The notes beneath the pieces were generated by a model. The model saw only the letters and a program-made list of their open reading frames with translations, did no database searches and was not told the DNA's origin. A stretch of 64,000 nt of DNA, taken from assembly GCA_028752905.1 (NCBI GenBank), contig JAQNBH010000009.1, positions 44,450,228 through 44,514,227 on the forward strand. Reading direction: 5' to 3'. Below are positions 14,101 through 27,300 of the stretch, in pieces; positions within the stretch are counted from its first letter, which is position 1, and the number at the start of each line of letters is the position of its first letter. Source of the stretch: Cladorhizidae sp. MBARI D1340-BT2. Taxonomy: Eukaryota; Porifera; Demospongiae; Poecilosclerida; Cladorhizidae. A program made the translations under genes and the position numbers.

Positions 14101-15349
14101 GCGTGTTAAACTAAGGCTGGTATGAGGTACTAACATAAGCTAACTTAGAGGGTGTGCGTGTTAAACTAAGGCTGGCATGAGGTACTAACATAAGCTAACT
14201 TAGAGGGTGTGCATGTTAAACTAAGGCTGGTATGAGGTACTAACATAAGCTAACTTAGAGGGGGGTGTTAAACTAAGGCTGGTATGAGGTACTAACATAA
14301 GCTAACTTAGAGGGTGTGCGTGTTAAACTAAGGCTGGCATGAGGTACTAACATGCTAACTTAGAGGGTGTGCGTGTTAAACTAAGGCTGGTATGAGGTAC
14401 CAACATAAGCTAACTTAGAGGGTGTGCGTGTTAAACTAAGGCTGGCATGAGGTACTAACATAAGCTAACTTAGAGGGTGTGCGTGTTAAACTAAGGCTGG
14501 TATGAGGTACTAACATAAGCTAACTTAGAGGCCGTGTGACAGTGAGCTCCCATGGGGCATGCCTGTCCAGACTCCTCCTCTGCCCCTCTCTCCTCAGTCA
14601 AGACAAATCTATAGGCGCCCGGCAGAACAATCTGGGCGTCCATTATGTCTTCCTCCTTCGAGGCTATCAGTCGGAAGAAACTCACGGAGTTTTCAGTCTC
14701 ATCTGCATACATCAGGGGGAGTGTCCCATATCTTTAATGCACCCGTCAACCCCCACACCCCCTACCCTATGTACGTGAGGATAGGTGGGGTCAATATATG
14801 ACTACTAAAACCTTTAACATGCTATCTCTCTCTTCCCAGCTCCTCATTTTTGGAATGTCACCTGCGTGGCTCATTTTTGGAATGTCACCTGCGTGGTGGC
14901 AAGTGGTATATTAATAATAATTATAAGAACAGACAACAGAAATAGAAACAAGAGTGTATATACCCACGTAGAGCACAAAGAGTTGGATAACCCTTTACCA
15001 TTTAAAAATCATACATTCCCATCACTATATATATTCACAAGGGCACAGTCAAACAAATTTGCTCGTCTATATGGTTGTGTGGTTGTCGTTGTTGTTTTAC
15101 AGCTCAACATTGTGGCCAACCACCCCAGCAGGGGTAACTACTCCCACTCAACACTTTATATCTAGCTCGTCTTTTATTGTGGTACCTTATACAAGTCAGC
15201 AATCAGCACGTGCCACACCTTGTTACTAGAGTCAGCCAGGGATCAGCTACAGCCTCCTCCTTCAAGGACCTGGCAAGAGTAGCACAGGAGGACTCCAGAA
15301 CTAACCACACACAGCAGATGTTATTCTATGCTATGTTGATTGCCCAAGT

Positions 15350-15388
<39 letters not shown>

Positions 15389-18300
15389 GTATTTTGCTGT
15401 AAAGTTGCTTGCTTTTCTATCTTTAAGAAAAATATTCATTACTAAATCAACTTCTCAGGGAGAATAATTTTTTTAGGGGGAGGGGTCTCCCACCTTCAAT
15501 TTTACCTCTTTAAGAAACTAGGAGTTGAAGGTCAATGGTGGGTGCAGTCATGTGCAGATAAACCGGCTTCTAGGTGTTGAAATGGAAGTTGGACGTTTTC
15601 CAGTAGAAGCTGAAGAGATTAGGGAAGGCACTGGATACCTGACCCAGGCCAGTTTGCAACGTGCTCTATGATGTGCCTAGTGTGATCGAGTGATTTCCGG
15701 TAGGGAATTCGTTTGTATCTATTCCTGTTGGCTGAAGAGGCACAGATAGTACAACAAAACTAATGTGGCCACGAGAACACATCACCATGCCAACTTGGTG
15801 AGACGTGGCACTAATAAGATACTCTGGAGCCCATAGAGGCATAGACACTCATGCCAAAGATCATGATCAACATCATTAATCAGCTGAACAGAATGGTATT
15901 GAGTTGCTTATTTCTCATGTCACTGCCTTCTACGTTGACTCTGACAGGATATCGTTGAAGCAGATCTTCTTGGGTCCCAGAGGAGGACAACACTAGTCAC
16001 TGATGACCATGCTCTACTGCTGGCTACAGCCATCTTTTATCTAACAACTTCCATTTCTATGGGAAATGGAAGTCAAGTCTATGAAAACACTAGGACTCCT
16101 AAAAAGTGCTGTTATTTCGATTCCACATCAATACGGGTACACACATACGACTATACAATTATATATGCATGCTTTAAAGATCTCTTAGATGCTGCAAAGT
16201 TAACTGGCCTCTCGGCTTTCAACTGGAGTGAATCCGGCGGGAGTGAAGGGGATTTTTATATTGAAAAGGTCAGTGAAAATTACGCATCAATTAGAACTGA
16301 CTTTACTATGTTCAGCGTGTCCTTTGAAAAGGTCAGTGAAAACTACGCACCTGACTTCATCATGTTTGAGCAGCTGCATCCTTTATTGTCCTCTACAGAT
16401 CCTGTTTGCAGAGTACTCCTCCTTACTGCTGCAGTGCTACATACATAGCATATACCCACTAGTGCAGTCATACAAGCTATTCCCCTTACTGCAGCAGTGC
16501 TAGGTATAGCATATACCCACTAGTGCAGTCATACAAGCTATTCCCCTTACTGCTGCAGTGCTAGGTATAGCATATACCCACTAGTGCAGTCATACAAGCT
16601 ATTCCCCTTACTGCAGCAGTGCTAAGCATATACCCACTAGTGCAGTCATACAAGCTATTCACCTTACTGCAGCAGTGCTAGGTACAGCATATACCCACTA
16701 GTGCAGTCATACAAGCTATTCCCCTTACTGCAGCAGTGCTAGGTATAGCATATACCCACTAGTGCAGTCATGCAAGCTATTCCCCTTACTGCAGCAGTGC
16801 TAGGTATAGCATATACCCACTAGTGCAGTCATACAAGCTATTCCCCTTACTGCAGCAGTGCTAGGTATAGCATATACCCACTAGTGCAGTCATGCAAGCT
16901 ATTCCCCTTACTGCTGCAGTGCTAGGTATAGCATATACCCACTAGTGCAGTCATACAAGCTATTCCCCTTACTGCTGCAGTGCTAGGTATAGCATATACC
17001 CACTAGTGCAGTCATACAAGCTATTCCCCTTATTGCAGCAGTGCTAGGTATAGCATATACCCACTAGTGCAGTCATACAAGCTATTCCCCTTACTGTGCA
17101 GTGCTAGGTATAGCATATACCCACTAGTGCAGTCATAAGCTATTCCCCTTACTGCAGCAGTGCTAGGTATAGCATATACCCACTAGTGCAGTCATACAAG
17201 CTATTCCCCTTACTGCAGCAGTGCTAGGTATAGCATATACCCACTAGTGCAGTCATAAGCTATTCCCCTTACTGCAGCAGTGCTAGGTATAGCATATACC
17301 CACTAGTGCAGTCATACAAGCTATTCCCCTTACTGCAGCAGTGCTAGGTATAGCATATACCCACTAGTGCAGTCATACAAGCTATTCCCCTTACTGCAGC
17401 AGTATGCTTGCCTTTTGAACTCGAACTTCTGCTTTCTGCCACCACTTGGTGAGAGACTAAGGGGAAAAATGGGGGGGGGAGAAGGAAAAAAGGGGGGAAG
17501 TGGGGGGAGGGGGGACTGCTGGTGAACTCGGACCACCCTTCTCTCGTTTGCAAGTCAATGACTAAGACCATAAGCCCATACTCTGTCATGGAAGCTGCTG
17601 ACCTTGAAAATCACCAAATTTAAGCTCGACAACTGGAATGGCTATCATCTCGCAGTGTATCAAGATGCGTCATCCTTGCAACAACATTCTCCATTGGTTG
17701 ATACCTCTAAGCCATCACTTTCACAGAAAACAGACAGTAGCAAGTCAAATTCTGCAGCCATCACAAACTCTGAACCACCTCACCCAAGGTAAGCCATCAC
17801 AAACTCTGAACCACCTCACCCAAGGTAAGCATTGGAAGAGAAAGCCACATGAACCAGCAATTTGTTGGCGACAACTCAGATCCAGATTTTGAAATTCCTT
17901 GAGAGAGAGAGAGATATCACCAAGAATATCCTGATCAAAGAAAAAGGTACGGAATCAAAGTATCAGCTCAAGCTTCACTGTGATGTTGCCAGCAGCCCCA
18001 CAGAGAGTGCTAGAGCTCTGGGCTGGGAACAACTTGGTCCTGCACTGTCTTCTCTCTCTGCTAGAGCTCTGGGCTGGGAACAACTTGGTCCTGCACTGTC
18101 TTCTCTCTCTGCTAGAGCTCTGGGCTGGGAACAACTTGGTCTTGCACTGTCTTCTCTCTCTGCTAGGGCTCTGGGCTGGGAACAACTTGGTCCTGCACTG
18201 TCTTCTCTCTCTGCTAGGGCTCTGGGCTGGGAACAACTTGGTCTTGCACTGTCTTCTCTCTCTGCTAGGGCTCTGGGCTGGGAACAACTTGGTCCTGCAC

Positions 18301-21300
18301 TGTCTTCTCTCTCTGCTAGGGCTCTGGGCTGGGAACAACTTGGTCCTGCATTGTCTTCTCTCTCTGCTAGGGCTCTGGGCTGGGAACAACTTGGTCCTGC
18401 ACTGTCTTCTCTCTCTGCTAGGGCTCTGGGCTGGGAACAACTTGGTCCTGCAATGCACTGTCTTCTGACACCTGATGATGACTCAACATGAGTCTTCCAT
18501 TGAATTCACTATCCATGGAAGACTTTGCAGGAGCCTCTAATCCTCGCATGAAGCTACAGTATTGATGAATATACCAGCAAAGAATCAGCTCGGTTTTGGG
18601 TACAGAAGATGATGACGTACTCTCCTTAGTGTTCCATATCAAGTGGATAATTAAAACATTCAAACAGTGCACACACAGACACACAAGAGGCAGAAAACTT
18701 GGCCTGAAAAGAGTTCTTTATTAAGATGAAATGCACTGCCAGCAACTGAGAAAGAAACACATACCTAAGCAACGTCAAAAGGCATCAGAAGCAGAAGCAA
18801 GGAATGCTGGGCAAAGTTTTAACCCACGATACTAGACACAAGGAAACTCGGTGTCTCTCAAGAGATGAATGACGACACTCTCGATGATTCCAACACGTGA
18901 TCAGGCGGTAGTGGAAGGAAAACCCGACTTTGCCTCGCATCCTACTGTTGGTATGACTTGCAAACCTGACTTTGCCTCACATCCTACTGTTGGTATGACT
19001 TGCAAACCTGACTTTGCCTCACATCCTACTGTTGGTATGACTTGCAAACCTGCCTTTGCCTCACATCCTACTGTTGGTATGACTTGCAAACCTGCCTTTG
19101 CCTCACATCCTACTGTTGGTATGACTTGCAAACCTGCCTTTGCCTCACATCCTACTGTTGGTATGATTTGCTTTCAATCACAACTACCTATTCAGCACAT
19201 TTTCATCCGATTGCTCCAGAAACGCAAGATATTCTGAGCTATTTTGAAAGGGATACATTCCATCTGCTTTTCCCTGGCATGACACTAAGCTATACCTCGA
19301 TGGAGGTCAAGACCAAACCTTACTTGCACAGAGCAAGTAATCTACGAAAACTTTGACCAACTATACTGCAAGTGCAGGAGAAAAGGATCAGTGGGGGGAA
19401 AGGTGGGCCAATGTTTGACAGGCAAGAAGCTGAAAATGGAGCTTGTGATAATGTGCTGGGTTTCTTTCAGGAGGGGCATTATCCCTGCCCCCCTCCCCCC
19501 TGAAATGTTTTTATCCCCCCTTGGAAATCTAAATTGATGCTCCCCCATAAGGGAATAAACATATACAAGCAGCCAAAAGAAGACATATTGTCTAGGAAAC
19601 ACCTAACAGAACTCGATGCCAATAGAATGCTAGTAACAAATGTAACTATATCTAACTATATCTTTATACAGCGACTAGGTTATCTAGACTTGCCATTCCA
19701 CACACACTGACAATAGTGTCATCAAGATAGTTTTTCGGGGAATTCAGTCATTAGGGACAAGAGGTACACTCCCCACCCCCTGGCCAGTTTCTCTATCTAG
19801 TCTCGACTAGTTTCACTTCCGAGAAACTTATTCGACTGATGCAGTCCCAACAGTAATGGATAGTCAGTTATCTGACAAAGTGCTCAGATTAGGAAACACT
19901 GTTGCTAGCATTTCATTGGAAGTATGTTCTGTTAGCTGCTTCTGTAGGTGGCTGCTTGGTGATATATTTATGCATGGATTTCATCTAATGGAATCAAAGC
20001 ACTTTTTGTGAAGTCTTCACCTTCAATAGCTTTAGCAACTATCTCTTTTCCCTAGTGGCCAGCCAGCGTACGGAGAGAATCTTCCCCTTGTGTTGCACAA
20101 TCAGGAGAAATAAATTTTGGAAGCTTTCTACGCTCAAGGATGATACCACATCTTGAGAGCAAAGACGGCTTTTGATGTTGCTTGTCAGGTCATTAAGAAA
20201 TGGTTTAGCTGCATGTTCCTGGAAGCATGCAATGTTTGTCATTGTAACTTTGATTTCAGCCAGATCCTCATGTTCATCCAGCAACTGCAACACACAGTCT
20301 GCTGCAGGAGTTGCAGCATTGTTCAGTGTGTGTAGTGTACTCGACCAGGCTAGATATTGCAGTGAAACTAAGCCTTTGACATGAGTGAGCTGTTCAAACA
20401 ACTTTTCAACACCCACTTGAAAAGGGACTCCCCCTTTTCAAGTCAGTGGGTGTTACCTAGGGCTTCTACTAGGCCCTATTGCTAGAGCGAGTCACTGACT
20501 AGGTCAGCTACTCTGCCTGCTATTTCTCTCTATTCTAGAGTGGGTGTGTAATCACTGACTAGGTCAGCTACTCTGCCTGCTATTTCTCTCTATTCTAGAG
20601 TGGGTGTGTAATCACTGACTAGGTCAGCCACTCTGCCTGCCATTTCTCTCTATTCTAGAGTGAGTGTTTAATCACTGACTAGGTCAGCCACTCTGCCTGC
20701 CATTTCTCTCTATTCTAGAGTGAGTGTTTAATCACTGACTAGGTCAGCCATTTCTCTCTATTCTAGAGCGAGTGTTTAATCACTGACTAGGTCAGCTACT
20801 CTGCCTGCTATTTCTCTCTATTCTAGAGTGGGTGTTTAATCACTGACTACTCTGCCTGCTCTATTCTAGAGTGAGTGTTTAATCACTGACTAGGTCAGCT
20901 ACTCTGCCTGCTATTTCTCTCTATTCTAGAGTGAGTGTTTAATCACTGACTAGTCAGCTAGTACTCTCCTGCTATTTCTCTCTATTCTAGAGTGAGTGTT
21001 TAATCGCTGACTAGGTCAGCTACTCTGCCTGCTATTTCTCTCTATTCTAGAGTGAGTGTTTAATCACTGACTAGTCAGCTAGTACTCTCCTGCTATTTCT
21101 CTCTATTCTAGAGTGAGTGTTTAATCACTGACTAGGTCAGCTACTCTGCCTGCTATTTCTCTCTATTCTAGAGTGAGTGTTGAATCACCAGCTGCTATTT
21201 CTCTCTATTTTAGAGTGAGTGTTTAATCACTGACTAGGTCAGCCACTCTGCCTGGAGTGGGTGTTTAATCACTTCTAGGTCAGCTACTCTGCCTGCTATT

Positions 21301-24300
21301 TCTCTCTATTTTAGAGTGAGTGTTTAATCAGTCTAGACATGGGATTTTTATGTCATTTTGTTGTCATTTTGTTCAGCAAAATATGATGTTTTATGTCATT
21401 TTTTGGGTTGAAATATGTGCTGAAAAGATTCTAAAATTCAGATAAGCGGGGGCTATATTATATCAGGACGGTTTTAAACCTTTTATTATGGGATAGAACA
21501 ACTAGTCAGCAGCACGACAGTGTGTCACCATAATTTTACCATATTCTCTTCAGTCAAACGGTGGCAACGCCTGTCAGTCAACACAGTTTTGTAGACCGAA
21601 AAGGTTCTCTCCACGTCGACATTGGCGGTAGGGCAGAACTTGAAGTTGCGTCTGCAGGACCAAATCCTTCGGGGAGGGATCTTTCCTCACTTTTCAAGCA
21701 CCCCACAATTGAGTGTAGCACCAGAACATCAGGGTTTCTCTCCAGCACAGAGTTGAAAATGCTCTACCCCTTTTGGCCAGCAATGCTGATATAAAAGATA
21801 AAGCACTTATTTGTAGCTGTCACAGTCCTGTCCCAGAGCCACAAGTGTCTGGGTGGTGTTAAATAAATGCTGAGTGAAACACAGCTCCTGTTTTTGTCTA
21901 GTTCTTTACAGTTGACATTTATTTCATGTCTTACTTCCTGATTACAGAGTTAATTTCTTACAGTGGGAAAAAAAGCCACTTTTATGTGAAAACATTATGT
22001 TTTATGTGATCACATAAAAATCCCATGTCTATAATAATCACTGACTAGGTCAGCTACTCTGCCTGCTATTTCTCTCTATTCTAGAGTGAGTGTTTAATCA
22101 CTGACTAGGTCAGCTACTCTGCCTGCTATTTCTCTCTATTCTAGAGCGAGTGTTTAATCACTGACTACAGATGTAGGTCAGCTACTCTTTCTCTCTGAAT
22201 TTGCATCAGAATCAAGACCTAAAAACCCAAGCCCAGACCCCCCTACAGGCATTTGGAGTCCTACCTCCCCAAAATATTCAAATAGTCCCTTTAGCTCTCA
22301 TCCCCCCCCCCCCCCCCCCCCCCCCCCCACCCACTCTATGAACAATCCTGAAAAAAAACCTGGTGTGGTAAGCCTGGAGGGAGAGATAAGCTTCAATGTC
22401 TTCGGACATCGCTCAGAATCTAATTTTGAATATCCTCCTATAAGGAAATGACATTATTAGTTCAAAATAGGGAAAACCCAACGATGATTGCAACTCATAT
22501 CCCTCTAATGCCAGGAGTTCCCAAGCATACTGAGCAAGCAGGACAAGCAATCTATTGAGCAAGCGGGACATGCAATCTTCTGTGAGTCTGTATTCACCAA
22601 CACTAGAACAGCTTCAGTATCTTGCTGTTTATTCCCTCCACTTGTCATCCTTCAGCTGGAATGCCATTAGCAGTAATGATTACACCAGATGAACAAGAAG
22701 AAACACTCAAACAAGACTTAAGTCTTCTAAAAGATATTCAAAGGTCTTGTCAGGAACAGCCACCTATGGTTGCCATGACAGATGAATCACTTGCTGAAAG
22801 GTATGCACTTTATTCTGTGTGGCCGGATATGCAACTAGTCCTGTGTACTTCTTGTAGCAGAAGTGGACATGGTTGCATGGTGGATTAAATCAAATTGCAA
22901 TTGCAAACGACGATTGCACAGGGAAACAAAAGTCATGGCGTATGCTGAAGCAGGGAGCGAGTGGCTTTGTGTACACAGCAAATTCCACGAGTTTAATATT
23001 GTGAAAAGGTCTCCTCTCTCTCTTGCTTACATCCCATGGAATCAATGGCAGGAGGGGGCAGTGTTGCTATATGCACATTCTTGTGAGAGGAAATCAAATT
23101 ACGCTAAGCTGGTATAGGAATCTCGTGGTGAGTCGAGTCAAAGGATACAGCCTAGCTCAGATGCTCAGCTTTGTTACTGAGTGTCTGGAGGTGTGTTAGA
23201 TCGGGAAGATTCTCAGGGCGGCTCATAAGAGAGAGGAATGTCATTCACCTAAGTTTCAAGGGATGACATGCTCTGGTGTCTCGATATATCAGGTGGGGAA
23301 GTTGGATGAAGAAAAATTTACCTGGCTTGTGTTCAGTCTAACTGGATGTGGAGTGAAGCACCTTTATGATTATGAAGCTTCGAATGCATAGCTGTACTGC
23401 TGATCAAGATGGATGTGTTCACACCAAGCAGCTGTTGTGAAACATTTTCATATCCCAAGATATAACTCTTTCACCAAAGACAAGACAAACTTTAGCATTA
23501 GTAGCAGTTAGGCCCACCACTGTTAGGCCCACAAGTGTTAGGCCCACCAGTGTTAGGCCCTCCACTGTTAGGCCCACCACTGTTAGGCCCACCACTGTTA
23601 GGCCCACCACTGTTAGGCCCACCACTGTTAGGCCCACCACTGTTAGGCCCACCACTGTTAGGCCCACCACTGTTAGGCCCACCACTGTTAGGCCCACCAC
23701 TGTTAGGCCCACCAGTGTTAGGCCCACCAGTGTTAGGCCCACCAGTGTTAGGCCCACCAGTGTTAGACACACCAGTGTTAGGCCCACCACTGTTAGGCCC
23801 ACCATTGTTAGGCCCACCATTGTTCAGTCTTGACTTTTTTTCATCCCTTCACCAAAAGCATCATAAAGGTGCTGCAAGGGGCAAGGGAGATATCCCACCA
23901 GGTGGACCACTGAAAGATATGAAAATTGCTTAGTCTTATACTTCTTGATTCACCACACAAACTGCAGGCAACCACCTGGAAAAGGGTCTTCACTCTCTAC
24001 AAGACATAGCATACCCAAGGGAACTCAAAATGTTGGGAAATGGTGAAGATCTTGTGATCGAGGGACTGTGCATGGTGAGATTTGCAAGAATATACTGTAG
24101 CTATGCTAGGGATATTCTACCAACAGCCTTAAAAATCTAGGGCCCAGGTGTGACAGCAGGATTTAGCCATCGGCCCAAAATGGTTTCCCACTACTTTGAG
24201 GGTACTGGTTAACAGAAATAACATAGCTGGTGTCATGGGTTTTAATATTATTGTGACCATTGGCAGTCATTTTGTCAACCATCTTTGTCTGAGTATTAAA

Positions 24301-27300
24301 GATCTCTTTATAAAAATTGCAAAATAAAATCTGCTGTCCAAACACCAAATAAGAGAGAAATGGAATTGATACTGAGCAGAGGAAACCACACCTCTATAAC
24401 ACTAAAATAAGCAGACCTCTACGACACTAAAATAAGCAGACCTCTAGGACACTAAAATAAGCAGACCACTAGGACACTAAAATAAGCAGACCACTAGGAT
24501 ACTAAAATAAGCAGACCTCTAGGACACTAAAATAAGCAGACCTCTAGAACACTAAAATAAGCAGACCACTAGGACACTAAAATAAGCAGACCACTAGGGC
24601 ACTAAAATAAGCAGACCTCTAGAACACTAAAATAAGCAGACCTCTAGGACACTAAAATAAGCAGACCTCTAGAACACTAAAATAAGCAGACCACTAGGAC
24701 ACTAAAATAAGCAGACCTCTAGGAAACTAAAATAAGCAGACCTCTAGGACACTAAAATAAGCAGACCACTAGGGCACTAAAATAAGCAGACCTCTAGGAA
24801 ACTAAAATAAGCAAACCTCAAGGACACTAAAATAAGAAGACCACTAGGGCACTAAAATAAGCAGACCTCTAGGAAACTAAAATAAGCAGACCACTAGGAC
24901 ACTAAAATAAGAAGACCTCTAGAACACTAAAATAAGCAGACCTCTAGGACACTAAAATAAGCAGACCACTAGGACACTAAAATAAGCAAACCTCTAGGAC
25001 ACTAAAATAAGCAGACCACTAGGATACTAAAATAAGTAGACCTCTAGACTAAAATAAGCAGACCTCTAGACACTTGACCTCTAGAACACTAAAATAAGCA
25101 GACCACTAGGACACTAAAATAAGCAGACCTCTAGGACACTAAAATAGGCAGACCACTAGGACACCACTAGGACACTAAAATAAGCAGACCTCTAGAACAC
25201 TAAAATAAGCAGACCACTAGAACACTAAAATAAGCAGACCACTAGGACACTAAAACAAGCAGAACACTAGGTCACTGAAATAAGAAGACCTCTAGGATAC
25301 TAAAATAAGCAGACCTCTAGGACACTAAAATAAGCAGACCACTAGGACACTAAAATAAGCAGACCACTAGGAAACCAGACTTCTAGGACACTAAAATAAG
25401 CAGAACACTAGAACACTAAAATAAGCAGACCTCTAGGACACTAAAATAAGCAGACCACTAGGACACTAAAATAAGCAAACCTCTAGAACACTAAAATAAG
25501 CAGACCTCTAGAACACTAAAATAAGCAGACCTGTAGGACACTAAAATAAGCAGACCACTAGGACACTAAAATAAGCATACCTCTAGGACACTAAAATAAG
25601 CAGACCACTAGGACACTGAAATAAGCAGACTACTAGGATACTAAAATAAGCAGACCTCTAGGACACTAAAATAAGCAGAACACTAGGACACTGAAATAAG
25701 CAGACCTATAGGATACTATAATAAGCAGACCACTAGGACACTATAATAAGCAGACCTCTAGGACACTGAAATAAGCAGACCACTAGGACACTAAAATAAG
25801 CAGACCTCTAGGACACTAAAATAAGCAGACTTCTAGGATACTAAAATAAGCAGACCTCTAGGACACTAAAATAAGCAGACCTCTAGGACACTAAAATAAG
25901 CAGACCACTAGGACACTAAAATAAGCAAACCTCTAGAACACTAAAATAAGCAGACCTCTAGAACACTAAAATAAGCAGACCTGTAGGACACTAAAATAAG
26001 CAGACCACTAGGACACTAAAATAAGCATACCTCTAGGACACTAAAATAAGCAGACCACTAGGACACTGAAATAAGCAGACTACTAGGATACTAAAATAAG
26101 CAGACCTCTAGGACACTAAAATAAGCAGAACACTAGGACACTGAAATAAGCAGACCTATAGGATACTATAATAAGCAGACCACTAGGACACTATAATAAG
26201 CAGACCTCTAGGACACTGAAATAAGCAGACCACTAGGACACTAAAATAAGCAGACCTCTAGGACACTAAAATAAGCAGACTTCTAGGATACTAAAATAAG
26301 CAGACCTCTAGGACACTAAAATAAGCAGACCTCTAGGACACTAAAATAAGCAGACCTCTAGGACACTAAAATAAGCAGACCTCTAGGGCACTAAAATAAG
26401 CAGACCTCTAGGACACTAAAATAAGCAGACCTCTAGGACACTAAAATAAGCAGACCACTAGGACACTAAAATAAGCAGAACACTAGGACACTAAAATAAG
26501 CAGACCACTAGGACACTATAATAAGCAGACCTATAGGACACTAAAATAAGCAGACCTCTAGGACACTAAAATAAGCAGACCACTAGGACACTAAAATAAG
26601 CAGAACACTAGGACACTAAAATAAGCAGACCTCTAGGACACTACAATAAGCAGACCTCTAGGACACTAAAATAAGCAGACCTCTAGGACACTAAAATAAG
26701 CAGACCTCAAGGACACTAAAAATAAGCAGACCTCTAGGACACTAAAATAAGCAGACCTCTAGGACATTAAAAAGCAGGCCTCCAGGATACTAAAATAAGC
26801 AGACCACTAGGACACTAAAATAAGCAGACCACTAGGACACAGATCTCTAGGACACTAAAATAAGCAGACCACTAGGACACAGATCTCTAGGACACTAAAA
26901 TAAGCAGATCTCTATGACACTACAAAATGGAGCTAATCAGACTCAAACAGAACCAAAACTGACTAAAATGGACCCAAACGCACAGACTTAGACAAGTTTA
27001 GGCGAAATGAACATTACTTGTAATTTACAGCACTCGTCACCTAGGCGCTGTTCGTTCACAAGATGTCGTATCGGCAAGTAGTCTTTCGACTACCTGTTGT
27101 AGGTTATTTGGCCAGATAGGTAAGAGGGATTGATTGGAGCCATTACTCAATCACAAGAATTTAGTTCGCCAGATCTACTTTGCTTGGTTTTCTTTTGTCT
27201 GCAGAAGAAAAGCACCAAAATGTGCATGCTCCGTACATTTGGAATCAGTTGGTCTCCCTGCTAAAGGAATCAGTTGGTCCCCCTGCTAAAGGAATCAGTT

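Noticed and set aside
15666..15848. Minus-strand PLWAPEYLISATSH, reminiscent of a tyrosine-kinase APE motif
   Set aside because: No other kinase motif follows and the alignment fails after a few residues.
17862..18491. Open frame of 209 codons with nine 17-residue repeats
   Set aside because: The 51-bp unit is a multiple of three and both strands are open; nothing else suggests coding.
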